From: an uncultured Bryobacterales bacterium
GTDB taxonomy: Bacteria; Acidobacteriota; Terriglobia; Bryobacterales; UBA6623
Direction: 5' to 3'
DNA length: 64,000 nucleotides
Assembly: GCA_951813065.1 (NCBI GenBank)
Contig: CATOTH010000009.1
Span: forward strand, 434,001-498,000
The first letter of the stretch is position 1, and each line of letters begins with the position of its first letter. The position numbers were made by a program, and so were the translations under genes. The notes under the pieces were generated by a model, which did no database searches, was not told where the DNA came from, and saw nothing but the letters and a program-made list of their open reading frames with translations. Below are positions 26,488-34,184 of the stretch, piece by piece.

Positions 26488-26516
26488 TTGACATGTAGTT
26501 GCAAATAGTGATATCG
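26488..26516 (+). promoter_or_regulatory. Sigma-70-type promoter candidate
   Basis: A perfect TTGACA at 26488-26493, a 17-base spacer, then ATATCG at 26511-26516 (GATATC with a 16-base spacer). It is the only perfect consensus -35 I noticed before a gene here. It would give the downstream small gene a leader of about 185 nt. Confidence 0.45.
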
Positions 26517-26707
26517 TCCTAGAGCCGAACGGGACAACTCCGATACGCCCGCTAATGTAATGTAGACAGCGTACGATGGAGTCCATTGTCTCAGTTGGTG
26601 TTGGTGAGAGGATTGAGCGTTTGGCTGTGTTGCAATCGATTTGCATGAGTAACGTCGGCCTCGATCGTGTCCACCACTGCCGATGAACCACCCTTAGGAG
26701 GACTGCC

Positions 26708-26974
26708 ATGCAATGTGAATCGGCCTTACTGGCGCGCGAAGATGGATTCGGCTCTGTCACTCGCTGCGGCCACGGCCTTGTCCATGTTCAACTGGGCGTG
26801 ACCACGCTGACCCTCACTGATGAGCAGTACCAGCGATTTGTCGCGATGTTGGCCGATAGCGCAGCGAGTTACGAGCTGTGGCGTCACACCGAAGAGCTGT
26901 CTCGTCTGGACGAGGGACACGCGGCCAGCACGGAGGGAACGGATGCGGACTGTTCTAGCCCCCTCCCAAACTGA
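26708..26974 (+). CDS. Small conserved protein of unknown function
   Basis: 88 residues with a near-perfect ribosome binding site (TTAGGAGGACTGCC before ATG). The core GFGSVTRCGHGLVHVQLGVT is followed by TLTLTDEQYQRFVAMLADSA; from memory this C-x-HG-x-x-HV-x-x-G pattern followed by an amphipathic helix occurs in other small bacterial proteins (possibly DUF6686-like). The Cys/His cluster could bind metal. Acidic, serine-rich C-terminus. No signal peptide. Strong expression signals for so small a gene (consensus promoter, strong ribosome site) suggest an abundant or regulated product. Confidence 0.75.
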   Translation: MQCESALLAREDGFGSVTRCGHGLVHVQLGVTTLTLTDEQYQRFVAMLADSAASYELWRHTEELSRLDEGHAASTEGTDADCSSPLPN

Positions 26975-27044
26975 CGTCGCACGCGTCTCCTGTAGTGCCC
27001 GGCCTGCCCGTCGAGCTTCGGCGGGCGATGATCGGTGCCTAGGG

Positions 27045-28319
27045 GTGGGCGGCGACGGGCGGTTGATCGAAGCACCCCAAAGACTCGCTCGACGCCAGTT
27101 CTTGGCGGTTCTTGCGACTTCGGTTGGTGCCCAAGCAGCGCCTTGGCGTCAGTTCCTAGGCAATGGATCCCGTTCCCTCGACGGCGGCGAGAGATTGCCG
27201 ACCGAGTGGTCAGATGGACACAACGTCGCGTGGCGTGCCGCAGTCCCGGGCTACGGTCAGTCCAGCCCCGTCGTGGTCCAGGACCGGGCCTTTGTCACCA
27301 GCGTTGACGGAGCGCAGAAGGAGTCCCTTCTTGTCACCTCGATCGACTTGGCGTTGGGCGAGTTGCTATGGACGCAGCGTATTGATTCAGCCCAACGCAT
27401 CGAAGAGTCCGACATGGTCAGCACGGCAGCCCCCACGCCAGCTGTCCATGGAGACACCCTGATTACGTTCTTCGAGACCGGAAACTTGTTGGCGACCAGC
27501 CTTGAAGGAGAGCGTCGCTGGGAGCGCCGATTGACGGAGGAGTATGGTGAGTTTCGTGGTCGCCACGGCGTCGGCAGTTCGCTTCGCATGTGCCGCGCCG
27601 GAGTTCTCGCGCTGGTGGCCCATGACGGCCCGTCGTACCTGATTTGCGTCGATCCCGAAGACGGTCGAACCGTCTGGAAAACCGACCGCCCGGATGGTGT
27701 CTCTTGGAGCACTCCCACGACGGTCGAACATGTAGGCCGAGAATTCGTACTGGTCAGTGCTGGTGGAGCGCTGGAAGCCTACGCGACCGAGGACGGATCC
27801 CAACTGTGGGTGTTGGACGGTCTGGACGGAGCGTTTATCGCCTCGCCGACACCGATGAACGGTGGGGCGATCATCGGATCGAGCATGAAGGGCAAGACTG
27901 CGGCCGTGCGATTCGGTTCCGAGGCAAGTAGTGTGCCGGAAGTGGTTTGGCACGCGCAAGAGGCATCGTCATACTTCAGTTCCCCGCTCCTCCACCGGGA
28001 CCGTGTCTACATGACCAGCAAGGCGGGCATCGCATTCTGCTTACGCTCCGACACCGGGGACAGCGTCTGGCACTCGCGCCTGGAGGGCCAGTGCTGGGCG
28101 TCTTCGATCGGCCTGGGGGACCATGTGTATTTCTTTGGAGTTGACGGCGTGACGGACGTTGTTCAAGCCGGTGATAAGTTCGTCCCCGTTGCTAGCAACC
28201 GACTGTCCGTTGGAGGGCGCCTGTACGGAGTTGCGCTCGCTGATCGGGGCCTTCTGTTGCGTTACGCCAAGGATTTGGTGCTAGTGGCGGGTGGTGGACC
28301 ACCAGATATCTCGCCGTAG
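27045..28319 (+). CDS. Exported PQQ-like beta-propeller protein
   Basis: About 424 residues from GTG 27045; a frame open to 26820 overlaps the preceding gene, and ATG 26942 is another option. The leader LARRQFLAVLATSVGAQA carries a twin-arginine motif, so export is expected. The rest is a seven- or eight-bladed PQQ/outer-membrane-assembly type propeller: repeated units such as GNLLATSLEGERRWERRL, SYLICVDPEDGRTVWKTDR, ALEAYATEDGSQLWVLDGLD and IAFCLRSDTGDSVWHSRLEG, each ending in the W-motif. No catalytic domain is attached. Similar proteins in Planctomycetota and Acidobacteriota are scaffolds or oxidoreductases; PQQ binding cannot be confirmed. Confidence 0.85.
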   Translation: MGGDGRLIEAPQRLARRQFLAVLATSVGAQAAPWRQFLGNGSRSLDGGERLPTEWSDGHNVAWRAAVPGYGQSSPVVVQDRAFVTSVDGAQKESLLVTSIDLALGELLWTQRIDSAQRIEESDMVSTAAPTPAVHGDTLITFFETGNLLATSLEGERRWERRLTEEYGEFRGRHGVGSSLRMCRAGVLALVAHDGPSYLICVDPEDGRTVWKTDRPDGVSWSTPTTVEHVGREFVLVSAGGALEAYATEDGSQLWVLDGLDGAFIASPTPMNGGAIIGSSMKGKTAAVRFGSEASSVPEVVWHAQEASSYFSSPLLHRDRVYMTSKAGIAFCLRSDTGDSVWHSRLEGQCWASSIGLGDHVYFFGVDGVTDVVQAGDKFVPVASNRLSVGGRLYGVALADRGLLLRYAKDLVLVAGGGPPDISP

Positions 28320-28484
28320 CCCTTACCGGACCGGGCGGTTTCGCCGAAGGTGGGGCTCAGGGGGATGTCGGCCGCGCTTGCCGGATCGGCTAGCGCGTCA
28401 TGCATTTGAGCCAGTCGGGCAGACCATCAGTTGCGACTGGCTCGCCGTCTCTTGTGGATGCAGCGAGCGATTCGATGGTTGGGA

Positions 28485-28490
28485 TAGAAT
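28485..28490 (+). promoter_or_regulatory. TAGAAT -10 box, leaderless spacing
   Basis: TAGAAT followed by nine bases and then the ATG at 28500. Transcription would begin at or within 2-3 nt of the start codon. Confidence 0.5.
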
Positions 28491-28499
28491 GAGGGCGTC

Positions 28500-29558
28500 A
28501 TGCGACGGCGACTCGGTTTCGGGCTGGCTGCGATGCTTTGCGTTGCTGCCGTCTGCTCCGCTCAGGAACCGGTTTCCGATCCGGACAGCACCATTCGAGT
28601 CGAGGTCAATGTCGTCAACCTTCCGGTCACTGTGACGGACTCCGAAGGTCGATTCATCGTTGATCTGAAGAAGTCGGACTTTTCAGTCTGGGAAGACGGC
28701 CAGCTCGTCGAGATTCGCTACTTCACGCGAAGCGTCGAGGAAGAGAAGAAGCCCCCCCTGCACGCAGGCTTCATAGTTGATCTGAGCAATACGGCGCGAC
28801 TCTACTACAAGACATACCAGACATCCATCGGCGACTTGGCCTGGATGCTTGTGCCCGAGGGTGGGAGGAACAAGGGCTTTCTGTTCGGCTATCACACCGA
28901 GGTCGATGAACTCGTCGATTTCACTGACGATCCCGTGACCCTCACCGAGAAGATGGAGAACCTCAAGCACGGTGGCGGAAGCGCCATGTTCGACGCCATT
29001 TACCGAGCATGCGCAGAGAAGTTGGTTTCCATGCCCTACCAAGGAGCCAGCGAACCGCGCAAGGTCCTGGTAGTCATCGGTGACGGGCACGACAATGCCA
29101 GCAAGCGATCCATCGACGAAGCCATCCATGCGGCGCAGCTGCACCAAGTCACAATTTATGCCGTGAGCACGGTCGGTTGGGGATACCACCATGCGGAGGA
29201 GTCCAATCTTTTCAGGTTGGCACGTGAGACTGGTGGCCGGGTGGTTCGTCCCATGCAGAAGGTTCACAAGGATGTCTCTGGCTATCTCTCAAAGCCACAG
29301 GACGCTGGGAATTATCAATACGAAGTTGGTACCGGCGGGTATGCGGCAGCGCAGTTGCAGGCACTCTACGACGCCATATTGAATGTCGCTGGCAACGTGC
29401 AGAGCCAGTACATTCTCGGATATGTTCCCGGCCGCTCGTTTTCGGACCAGCAATTCCGGCAGATCGATGTCGAGTTGAAACTCTCCGGCGCGGACGTGGA
29501 AGTCTACCACCGGCGCGGCTATTTTCCGCCGGTGCCCAGTCCCGAGGAACGGCCCTAG
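28500..29558 (+). CDS. VWFA-related Acidobacterial domain protein (TIGR03436 type)
   Basis: 352 residues with a signal peptide (LGFGLAAMLCVAAVCSAQE). After the leader comes the hallmark of this acidobacterial family: IRVEVNVVNLPVTVTDSEGR, DLKKSDFSVWEDGQLVEIRY, then a von Willebrand A-like domain from about residue 85 (HAGFIVDLSNTARLYYKTYQ, GGSAMFDAIYRACAEKL, KVLVVIGDGHDNASKRSIDE). The metal-ion-dependent adhesion site is partly degenerate: DLSNT replaces DxSxS. C-terminal SQYILGYVPGRSFSDQQFRQ and VYHRRGYFPP are also typical. Secreted or surface-exposed adhesion or assembly protein, substrate unknown. It is the best taxonomic marker in the window. Confidence 0.92.
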   Translation: MRRRLGFGLAAMLCVAAVCSAQEPVSDPDSTIRVEVNVVNLPVTVTDSEGRFIVDLKKSDFSVWEDGQLVEIRYFTRSVEEEKKPPLHAGFIVDLSNTARLYYKTYQTSIGDLAWMLVPEGGRNKGFLFGYHTEVDELVDFTDDPVTLTEKMENLKHGGGSAMFDAIYRACAEKLVSMPYQGASEPRKVLVVIGDGHDNASKRSIDEAIHAAQLHQVTIYAVSTVGWGYHHAEESNLFRLARETGGRVVRPMQKVHKDVSGYLSKPQDAGNYQYEVGTGGYAAAQLQALYDAILNVAGNVQSQYILGYVPGRSFSDQQFRQIDVELKLSGADVEVYHRRGYFPPVPSPEERP

Positions 29559-29688
29559 GTGCTCGCCGGAGCGGGGCCGGGACGCAGCGCCACCGCGGAG
29601 TTCGTTGTTCTCTTCCGGGTTGCATCAAGCGTCGGTTTGGGTGTCAGGCATGGTCCGAGCGTGACCGCGAGGGGTCGGCGTTCCTCGG

Positions 29689-29694
29689 TATAAT
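29689..29694 (+). promoter_or_regulatory. TATAAT -10 box before trmB-type gene
   Basis: Perfect TATAAT followed by nine bases (including GGAAAGG) and then the TTG start at 29704. No obvious -35. Spacing implies an extremely short or absent 5' leader for the whole trmB-galU-pncA-nudix-hemH run. Confidence 0.55.
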
Positions 29695-29703
29695 CCGGAA
29701 AGG

Positions 29704-30540
29704 TTGGAACTCGAAGTCCATACGCGCCGACTGCACGACATCGGACTAAACGCCTACGAGTCGCAAGCGTACATCGTGCTGATTGGGCACATGCAGTTTA
29801 AGGCGCTCGATGTGGCGAGTCGCGCGAATATTCCTAGAGCAAAGATCTACGAAGTCTTGAACAGCTTGGTCGACAAGGGCTTCGTGCGCGTCGTTCACGG
29901 GAAAACGAAACAGTTTTCGGCGGTTGAGCCGAGGTTAGCCTTGGAAGGCTACCTGAATCGTCGGCGCGAGCGGTTTCTTCGCGAATGGGAGGATCGGCAG
30001 CAACTTGCGGTTTCCCTCAGCGACGATCTCGCGACGATTTTCCAGAATGGCTCTCACGGTGACAGCCGGCTCGATTATCTGCGAATCATTGGCGATACCC
30101 GTCAGATTGTCGAGGAGTATCGGCAGATGTTGCTGCAGACTTCAAACGAGTACTTGGAGTTTGCAAGGCCGCCGTACGGGGTCGACCCCGGACATGAACC
30201 GATTGTGAAAAGCCTGGCGGACAGGGGCACGACCTGCAGGCTGATGTTTGATTCGGCTGAGGTGCAAACTCCTGGCAGGCGAAACCAGCTCATTCACTTG
30301 GAAGACGCCGGAGCAGATGTGCGAGTCGGGCCCAACCTGCCTATGAAGCTGGCTCTCTTTGACAGCCATAGCGGGATGATTTCGCTAGACGACCCAGTTG
30401 TGAGCCACCAGAAGATCACAGCGTTGGTGTTTGAACACCGGAGTTTGGGCACGGCAATGCGCACGTTGTTTGTAGACTTTTGGAACCGCGGCGCGAAGTT
30501 GGAAGACTTTCAGTTCAATGAATCACTCCCCGGGGACTAG
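29704..30540 (+). CDS. TrmB-family transcriptional regulator
   Basis: 278 residues from a TTG start with GGAAAGG just upstream. N-terminal winged helix: LHDIGLNAYESQAYIVLIGH, KALDVASRANIPRAKIYEVL, NSLVDKGFVRVVHGKTKQF. A helical linker (RRRERFLREWEDRQQLAVSL) leads to a C-terminal phospholipase-D-like effector domain of the TrmB type (DSRLDYLRIIGDTRQIVEEY, ADRGTTCRLMFDSA, RVGPNLPMKLALFDSHSGMI, ALVFEHRSLGTAMRTLFVDF). TrmB proteins sense sugars and are commoner in archaea than bacteria. Its last 23 bases overlap galU, so it probably regulates UDP-glucose supply and its own operon. Confidence 0.92.
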   Translation: MELEVHTRRLHDIGLNAYESQAYIVLIGHMQFKALDVASRANIPRAKIYEVLNSLVDKGFVRVVHGKTKQFSAVEPRLALEGYLNRRRERFLREWEDRQQLAVSLSDDLATIFQNGSHGDSRLDYLRIIGDTRQIVEEYRQMLLQTSNEYLEFARPPYGVDPGHEPIVKSLADRGTTCRLMFDSAEVQTPGRRNQLIHLEDAGADVRVGPNLPMKLALFDSHSGMISLDDPVVSHQKITALVFEHRSLGTAMRTLFVDFWNRGAKLEDFQFNESLPGD

Positions 30541-31462
30541 GCCATCTCAGTTGGGTGGTCTGGACTGTCCAATCCCCAATGCCGTGGTGCCGGTCGCAGG
30601 ACTTGGAACCCGTCTGTTACCTGCAACGAAGTCCCAGCCCAAGGAGATGCTTCCGGTCGCTCGGAAGCCGATTGTCCAGTATGTTGTCGAGGAGCTCGCG
30701 CGATCTGGCGTCAGGAACTTGTTGTTCGTCACCGGGCGCGGCAAGGCTGCAATCGAGAATCACTTCGATCCGGATTTGGCCTTGAGAGAGTCGCTCGGCA
30801 AGGCAGGGAAAGAGGAACTGCTGGCTGCGCTGGACTTCCAGGAGTTGGGGCTGAACATCCTCTATACGCGACAAAGCGTCCAGCGCGGACTTGGGGACGC
30901 AATCCTCCAGGGAGAGGCATTCGCGGCTGGACAGCCCGTCATCGTTGCCTTGGGCGATTCGATCATCGGGATCGAAGGGAATTCGACAGCGTGCCGGCGC
31001 ATGGCAGAGGTCTTTCTCGCACATGATGCGGCAGTCGTCGTCGCGGTGGAGGAAGTGCCGGAAGACCATGTTTCCTTTTACGGCATCGTGGAACCCGGCG
31101 GAGTTGGCGACACGTTCGCTATTCGATCACTGGTGGAGAAGCCGGCCGCGAAGGACGCACCCAGTCGCCTCGCCGTGTCCGGCCGCTACGTGTTTTTCCC
31201 CGGGATCTTCGAGATCATCCGGCGCCTTCGCCCCGACAAGCGGGGAGAGATCCAGATCACCGATGCGATTCGCATGGTCGCCGAGAGTGGAGGCAGCGTG
31301 TTGGGAGTGAGGCTGCGGCCGGACGAGACGCGGTACGACATCGGAAATTTGCCGAGCTACTTCGAAACGTTCATCGAGTTCGCACTGGCCGATCCCGACC
31401 ACGGTCCCCGGGTACGGAGGTACTTGCGACGGGTCTTGGCCCGTTCCCGCGGCGGAGCATAG
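30518..31462 (+). CDS. galU: UTP-glucose-1-phosphate uridylyltransferase
   Basis: 314 residues. Makes UDP-glucose for glycan and envelope synthesis. Nucleotide-binding signature VPVAGLGTRLLPATKSQPKE followed by MLPVARKPIVQYVVEE; FVTGRGKAAIENHFD; YTRQSVQRGLGDAIL (family QxxxxGLGHA with GDA here); VALGDSIIG with the metal-binding aspartate; SLVEKPAAKDAPS; GRYVFFPGIFEII; RYDIGNLPSYFETFIEFAL (family D-x-G-x-x-xY). Starts inside the TrmB gene, indicating translational coupling, and ends 5 bases before pncA. Confidence 0.93.
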   Translation: MNHSPGTRPSQLGGLDCPIPNAVVPVAGLGTRLLPATKSQPKEMLPVARKPIVQYVVEELARSGVRNLLFVTGRGKAAIENHFDPDLALRESLGKAGKEELLAALDFQELGLNILYTRQSVQRGLGDAILQGEAFAAGQPVIVALGDSIIGIEGNSTACRRMAEVFLAHDAAVVVAVEEVPEDHVSFYGIVEPGGVGDTFAIRSLVEKPAAKDAPSRLAVSGRYVFFPGIFEIIRRLRPDKRGEIQITDAIRMVAESGGSVLGVRLRPDETRYDIGNLPSYFETFIEFALADPDHGPRVRRYLRRVLARSRGGA

Positions 31463-31467
31463 AAGCA

Positions 31468-32082
31468 ATGACCTGCCTTCTCCTCGTTGATTTGCAGAAC
31501 GACTTCATGCCGGGCGGAGCGCTGGCAGTGCCTCTCGGGAACGAGGTCATTGGAACCGCGAATCGGTTGGCTGCGGACTTCGACTACGTGGTTGCTTCCC
31601 AAGACTGGCATCCGAGCGATCACCGCAGCTTCGCTTCGCAGCATCCCGGGAGAGAGCCGGGAGATGTGATTGACCTGGCCGGGATCGAGCAAGTTCTATG
31701 GCCGGATCACTGCCTGCAGGGATCCTTCGGGTCAGAGTTCCACGCAGACCTGGACCGAGGCCAAGTGGATGCCGTGTTCCGCAAGGGCACGGATCCGCAG
31801 CTTGACAGTTACAGCGCATTCTTCGACAACGCACGTCGCCGGTCGACAGGACTGTTGGAGCATCTGGCGACCCGTGGTGTAAAGGACCTCTGGCTCTTGG
31901 GGCTTGCTTCGGACTACTGCGTCAAGTTCAGCGCCTTGGATGCCGTATCGGTCGGCCTACGGACCCATGTCGTGGAAGATGGCTGTCGCGGGATCGATCT
32001 CTCGCCCGGTGACGTGGCCCGTGCTTGGGACGAGATGCGAGCCGCCGGAGTCGAGATCGTTTCGGAGGCGTCGGTGCGATGA
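31468..32082 (+). CDS. pncA: Nicotinamidase
   Basis: 204 residues, isochorismatase fold. Deaminates nicotinamide to nicotinate for NAD salvage. Catalytic triad D8 (VDLQNDF), K106 (FRKGTD) and C151 (LASDYCVKFSALDA) are intact; metal ligands D46, H48 (QDWHPSDH) and probably H81 (WPDHCLQG) are present; PGGALAVP motif near the N-terminus. Starts 5 bases after galU and its stop overlaps the Nudix start as ATGA. Coupling with a Nudix hydrolase fits NAD or ADP-ribose turnover. Confidence 0.96.
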   Translation: MTCLLLVDLQNDFMPGGALAVPLGNEVIGTANRLAADFDYVVASQDWHPSDHRSFASQHPGREPGDVIDLAGIEQVLWPDHCLQGSFGSEFHADLDRGQVDAVFRKGTDPQLDSYSAFFDNARRRSTGLLEHLATRGVKDLWLLGLASDYCVKFSALDAVSVGLRTHVVEDGCRGIDLSPGDVARAWDEMRAAGVEIVSEASVR

Positions 32083-32627
32083 GCGAGCATCCCGAGAAGA
32101 TCGCCGAAGGGCGATATCTCCGCTTGGTCAAACGCGGGTCTTGGGAATATGTCGAGCGAGTGAATGTCGCCGATGTTGCGGTGCTCGTGCCAGTTACCGC
32201 TGCAAACGAAATTGTGCTGGTTGAGCAGTACCGGATACCGGTGCTGGCAACGATGATCGAGTTGCCGGCCGGGCTTGTGGGCGACGAGGACGGGTTTCGC
32301 GGTGAGAGCCTGAGGGATGCCGCGAACCGGGAGCTGGAAGAGGAGACCGGGTTCCGAGCAGATTGTCTGACGTTGTTGGCTCGCTCGCCGACTTCCGGCG
32401 GATTGACGAGCGAGACGGTAGCGTTCTTGCATGCGACCGGCCTCGCGCGAGTCGGCTTGGGCGGAGGAGTGGCAGGGGAGGACATCCGGGTCCATGTAGT
32501 TCCCTTGGACAATTTGATGAGATGGCTTTCCGACCGTGAGTGCGAGGGTTGCTTGATCGACCCGAAGATTTATGCGGGAGTTCAATTGCTGAAGAGCGGC
32601 GGCACCGCCGCTCAGGGCGATGGTTGA
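32079..32627 (+). CDS. Nudix hydrolase, ADP-ribose pyrophosphatase-like
   Basis: 182 residues beginning at the ATG that overlaps the pncA stop (ATGA). N-terminal ADPRase-type strand region (WEYVERVNVADVAVLVPVTA, NEIVLVEQYRIPVLATMIEL PAG split by the dimer-swap loop). Nudix box: GESLRDAANRELEEETGFRA, containing E-x7-REL-EE-x-G; the leading glycine of the box is displaced by a small insertion (GDEDGFRGE). Then LARSPTSGGLTSETVAFLHA, as in NudF. Probably cleaves ADP-ribose to AMP and ribose 5-phosphate. Confidence 0.92.
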   Translation: MSEHPEKIAEGRYLRLVKRGSWEYVERVNVADVAVLVPVTAANEIVLVEQYRIPVLATMIELPAGLVGDEDGFRGESLRDAANRELEEETGFRADCLTLLARSPTSGGLTSETVAFLHATGLARVGLGGGVAGEDIRVHVVPLDNLMRWLSDRECEGCLIDPKIYAGVQLLKSGGTAAQGDG

Positions 32628-32666
32628 ACCTGGATGTAATAAGGCAAGCCACCGAGGAACCATTCC

Positions 32667-32672
32667 TATACT
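32667..32672 (+). promoter_or_regulatory. TATACT box directly before hemH
   Basis: TATACT followed by six bases and the GTG start at 32679. Possible internal promoter giving a leaderless hemH transcript. Confidence 0.35.
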
Positions 32673-32678
32673 GATGAG

Positions 32679-33752
32679 GTGGGTTCGGGGAACTACGACG
32701 CGGTGCTGCTCGTATCCTTCGGCGGGCCCGAGCGACGCGAGGACGTGATTCCGTTTCTCGAGAACGTGACTCGCGGAAGATCCGTCCCCCCGGAGCGCCT
32801 GCTTGAGGTGGCCAAGCACTATTACGAGTTCGGGGGCAAGAGTCCGATCAACGATCAGAATCGCCTTCTCGAGGCGGCATTGCGGGCCGAACTCAGCCGG
32901 CGGGGGCCTAAGCTGCCCGTCTATTGGGGCAATCGCAACTGGCACCCTCTCCTACGGGACACGATTCGAACCATGGCCACGGAGGGCGTAAAGCGAGCGA
33001 TCGCGTTCGTGACGTCTGCCTACAGCTCGTACTCTGGCTGTCGCCAGTACCGGGAGAACATCGAAGAAGCTCGCGACGAACTCGGTGGGCTCGCTCCGAA
33101 GATTGACAAGATTCGTCCGTTCTTCAATCACCCTGGCTTCATCGAGGCGATGGCCCACTTGGTTCGGTCGGGACTCGACGTTGCCAATTTCGAGACGGCA
33201 AGGGAATTCACGATGCTCTATTCCGCCCACAGTATTCCATCCGCGATGGCCGAGACGTGCAGGTACGTGGACCAGCTCAAGGAGGCTGCCGGGCTGGTCA
33301 GCGAACGGGTGGGAATCGCGGACTGGGAACTGGTGTTCCAGAGTCGGAGCGGCCCCCCGTCCCAGCCTTGGTTGGGACCGGACATCAATGACCGATTGCG
33401 CGCTCTGCCCAGTCAGGGCGTGAAGCGGGTCTGCGTCACGCCAATAGGATTCCTTTCGGACCACATCGAGGTGCTCCATGATCTCGACACCGAAGCCGCC
33501 GGGGTCGCGAAGGAATCCGGACTCGGCTTCATCCGCACGCCCACTGTAGGCACCGATCCTCGTTTCGTCGCGGGGGTGCGCGATTTGATTGCCGAGCGAG
33601 TCCTGTCTAGCACCTCGCGGAAAGCCATTGGCGCCATGCCGCCGTGCCCAGACGTTTGTCCCGCCGATTGCTGTCCTCGCCCTCCCTCCCGACGCCATTC
33701 GGGTCAGTGCGGGGGGAGCGTCAGTGCCCAGCGGGCTCGGCCACAGGGGTGA
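32679..33752 (+). CDS. hemH: Ferrochelatase with C-terminal cysteine cluster
   Basis: 357 residues from GTG. Inserts Fe(II) into protoporphyrin or coproporphyrin. YDAVLLVSFGGPERREDVIP at the N-terminus, FGGKSPINDQN, VYWGNRNWHPLL, AFVTSAYSSYSGCRQYRENI (Y/S pattern of coproporphyrin-type enzymes), catalytic histidine in LYSAHSIPSAMA, and VCVTPIGFLSDHIEVLHDLD with the catalytic glutamate. The C-terminal tail has CPDVCPADCCP followed by one more cysteine (GQCGG), reminiscent of [2Fe-2S] ligands of some bacterial ferrochelatases. Last gene of the run; its 3' end meets the convergent RNase P RNA gene. Confidence 0.94.
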   Translation: MGSGNYDAVLLVSFGGPERREDVIPFLENVTRGRSVPPERLLEVAKHYYEFGGKSPINDQNRLLEAALRAELSRRGPKLPVYWGNRNWHPLLRDTIRTMATEGVKRAIAFVTSAYSSYSGCRQYRENIEEARDELGGLAPKIDKIRPFFNHPGFIEAMAHLVRSGLDVANFETAREFTMLYSAHSIPSAMAETCRYVDQLKEAAGLVSERVGIADWELVFQSRSGPPSQPWLGPDINDRLRALPSQGVKRVCVTPIGFLSDHIEVLHDLDTEAAGVAKESGLGFIRTPTVGTDPRFVAGVRDLIAERVLSSTSRKAIGAMPPCPDVCPADCCPRPPSRRHSGQCGGSVSAQRARPQG

Positions 33753-34134
33753 TCAGGCGGGCCGGACGCCCTGTAAGCCGGTTTCTGTACCCGTCCGGAA
33801 ACGGGTGGCAGCCATTCATCTCGAACGCTTGTTGCCAAACGCCTCTAGCGACCTACCCGGGACTCAGGCGCGACGGGCAGCCGCGTCGTCCCCTATTTGG
33901 TCTTGCTCCGCGTGGGGTTTACCCTGCCGTCGCGGTTGCCCGCGACGCGGTGCGCTCTTACCGCACCATTTCACCCTTGCCCCGGAGTCCGGGGCGGTAT
34001 GTTTTCTGTGGCACTTTCCGTCGACGCCCCCTTGCGAGAACGCCTCCCGGCCGTTAACCGGCACGCTGCCCTGTGGAGACCGGACTTTCCTCCGTGCCCG
34101 AAGGCACCGCGACTGCCCGGACGACCGACCCTCC
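33752..34134 (-). ncRNA. rnpB: RNase P RNA (bacterial type A)
   Basis: The minus strand shows the universally conserved elements of RNase P RNA: GAGGAAAGTCCGG with CACAGGGCA near the 5' end (34094-34068), ACAGAAA within the central domain (34001-34007), GGTGCGGTAAGAGCGCACC (P12-type hairpin region, about 33950-33970), GGGTAAACCCC, and CAGAAACCGGCTTACAG close to the 3' end (33773-33789). It is the catalytic subunit that trims tRNA 5' leaders. Ends are approximate: the 5' end is placed 6 nt after the TATACT box at 34140-34145. The 3' end abuts the hemH stop codon. Confidence 0.93.
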
Positions 34135-34139
34135 TACCA

Positions 34140-34145
34140 AGTATA
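34140..34145 (-). promoter_or_regulatory. -10 box of rnpB
   Basis: TATACT on the minus strand, about 6 nt before the proposed 5' end of RNase P RNA. No clear -35. Confidence 0.5.
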
Positions 34146-34184
34146 GGGCCCTAGCAGGATGAGAGGACCGCTCCGCGATGGACG

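Noticed and set aside
31914..32945. 343-codon minus-strand frame
   Set aside because: Antisense to pncA, Nudix and hemH, which all have intact catalytic motifs.
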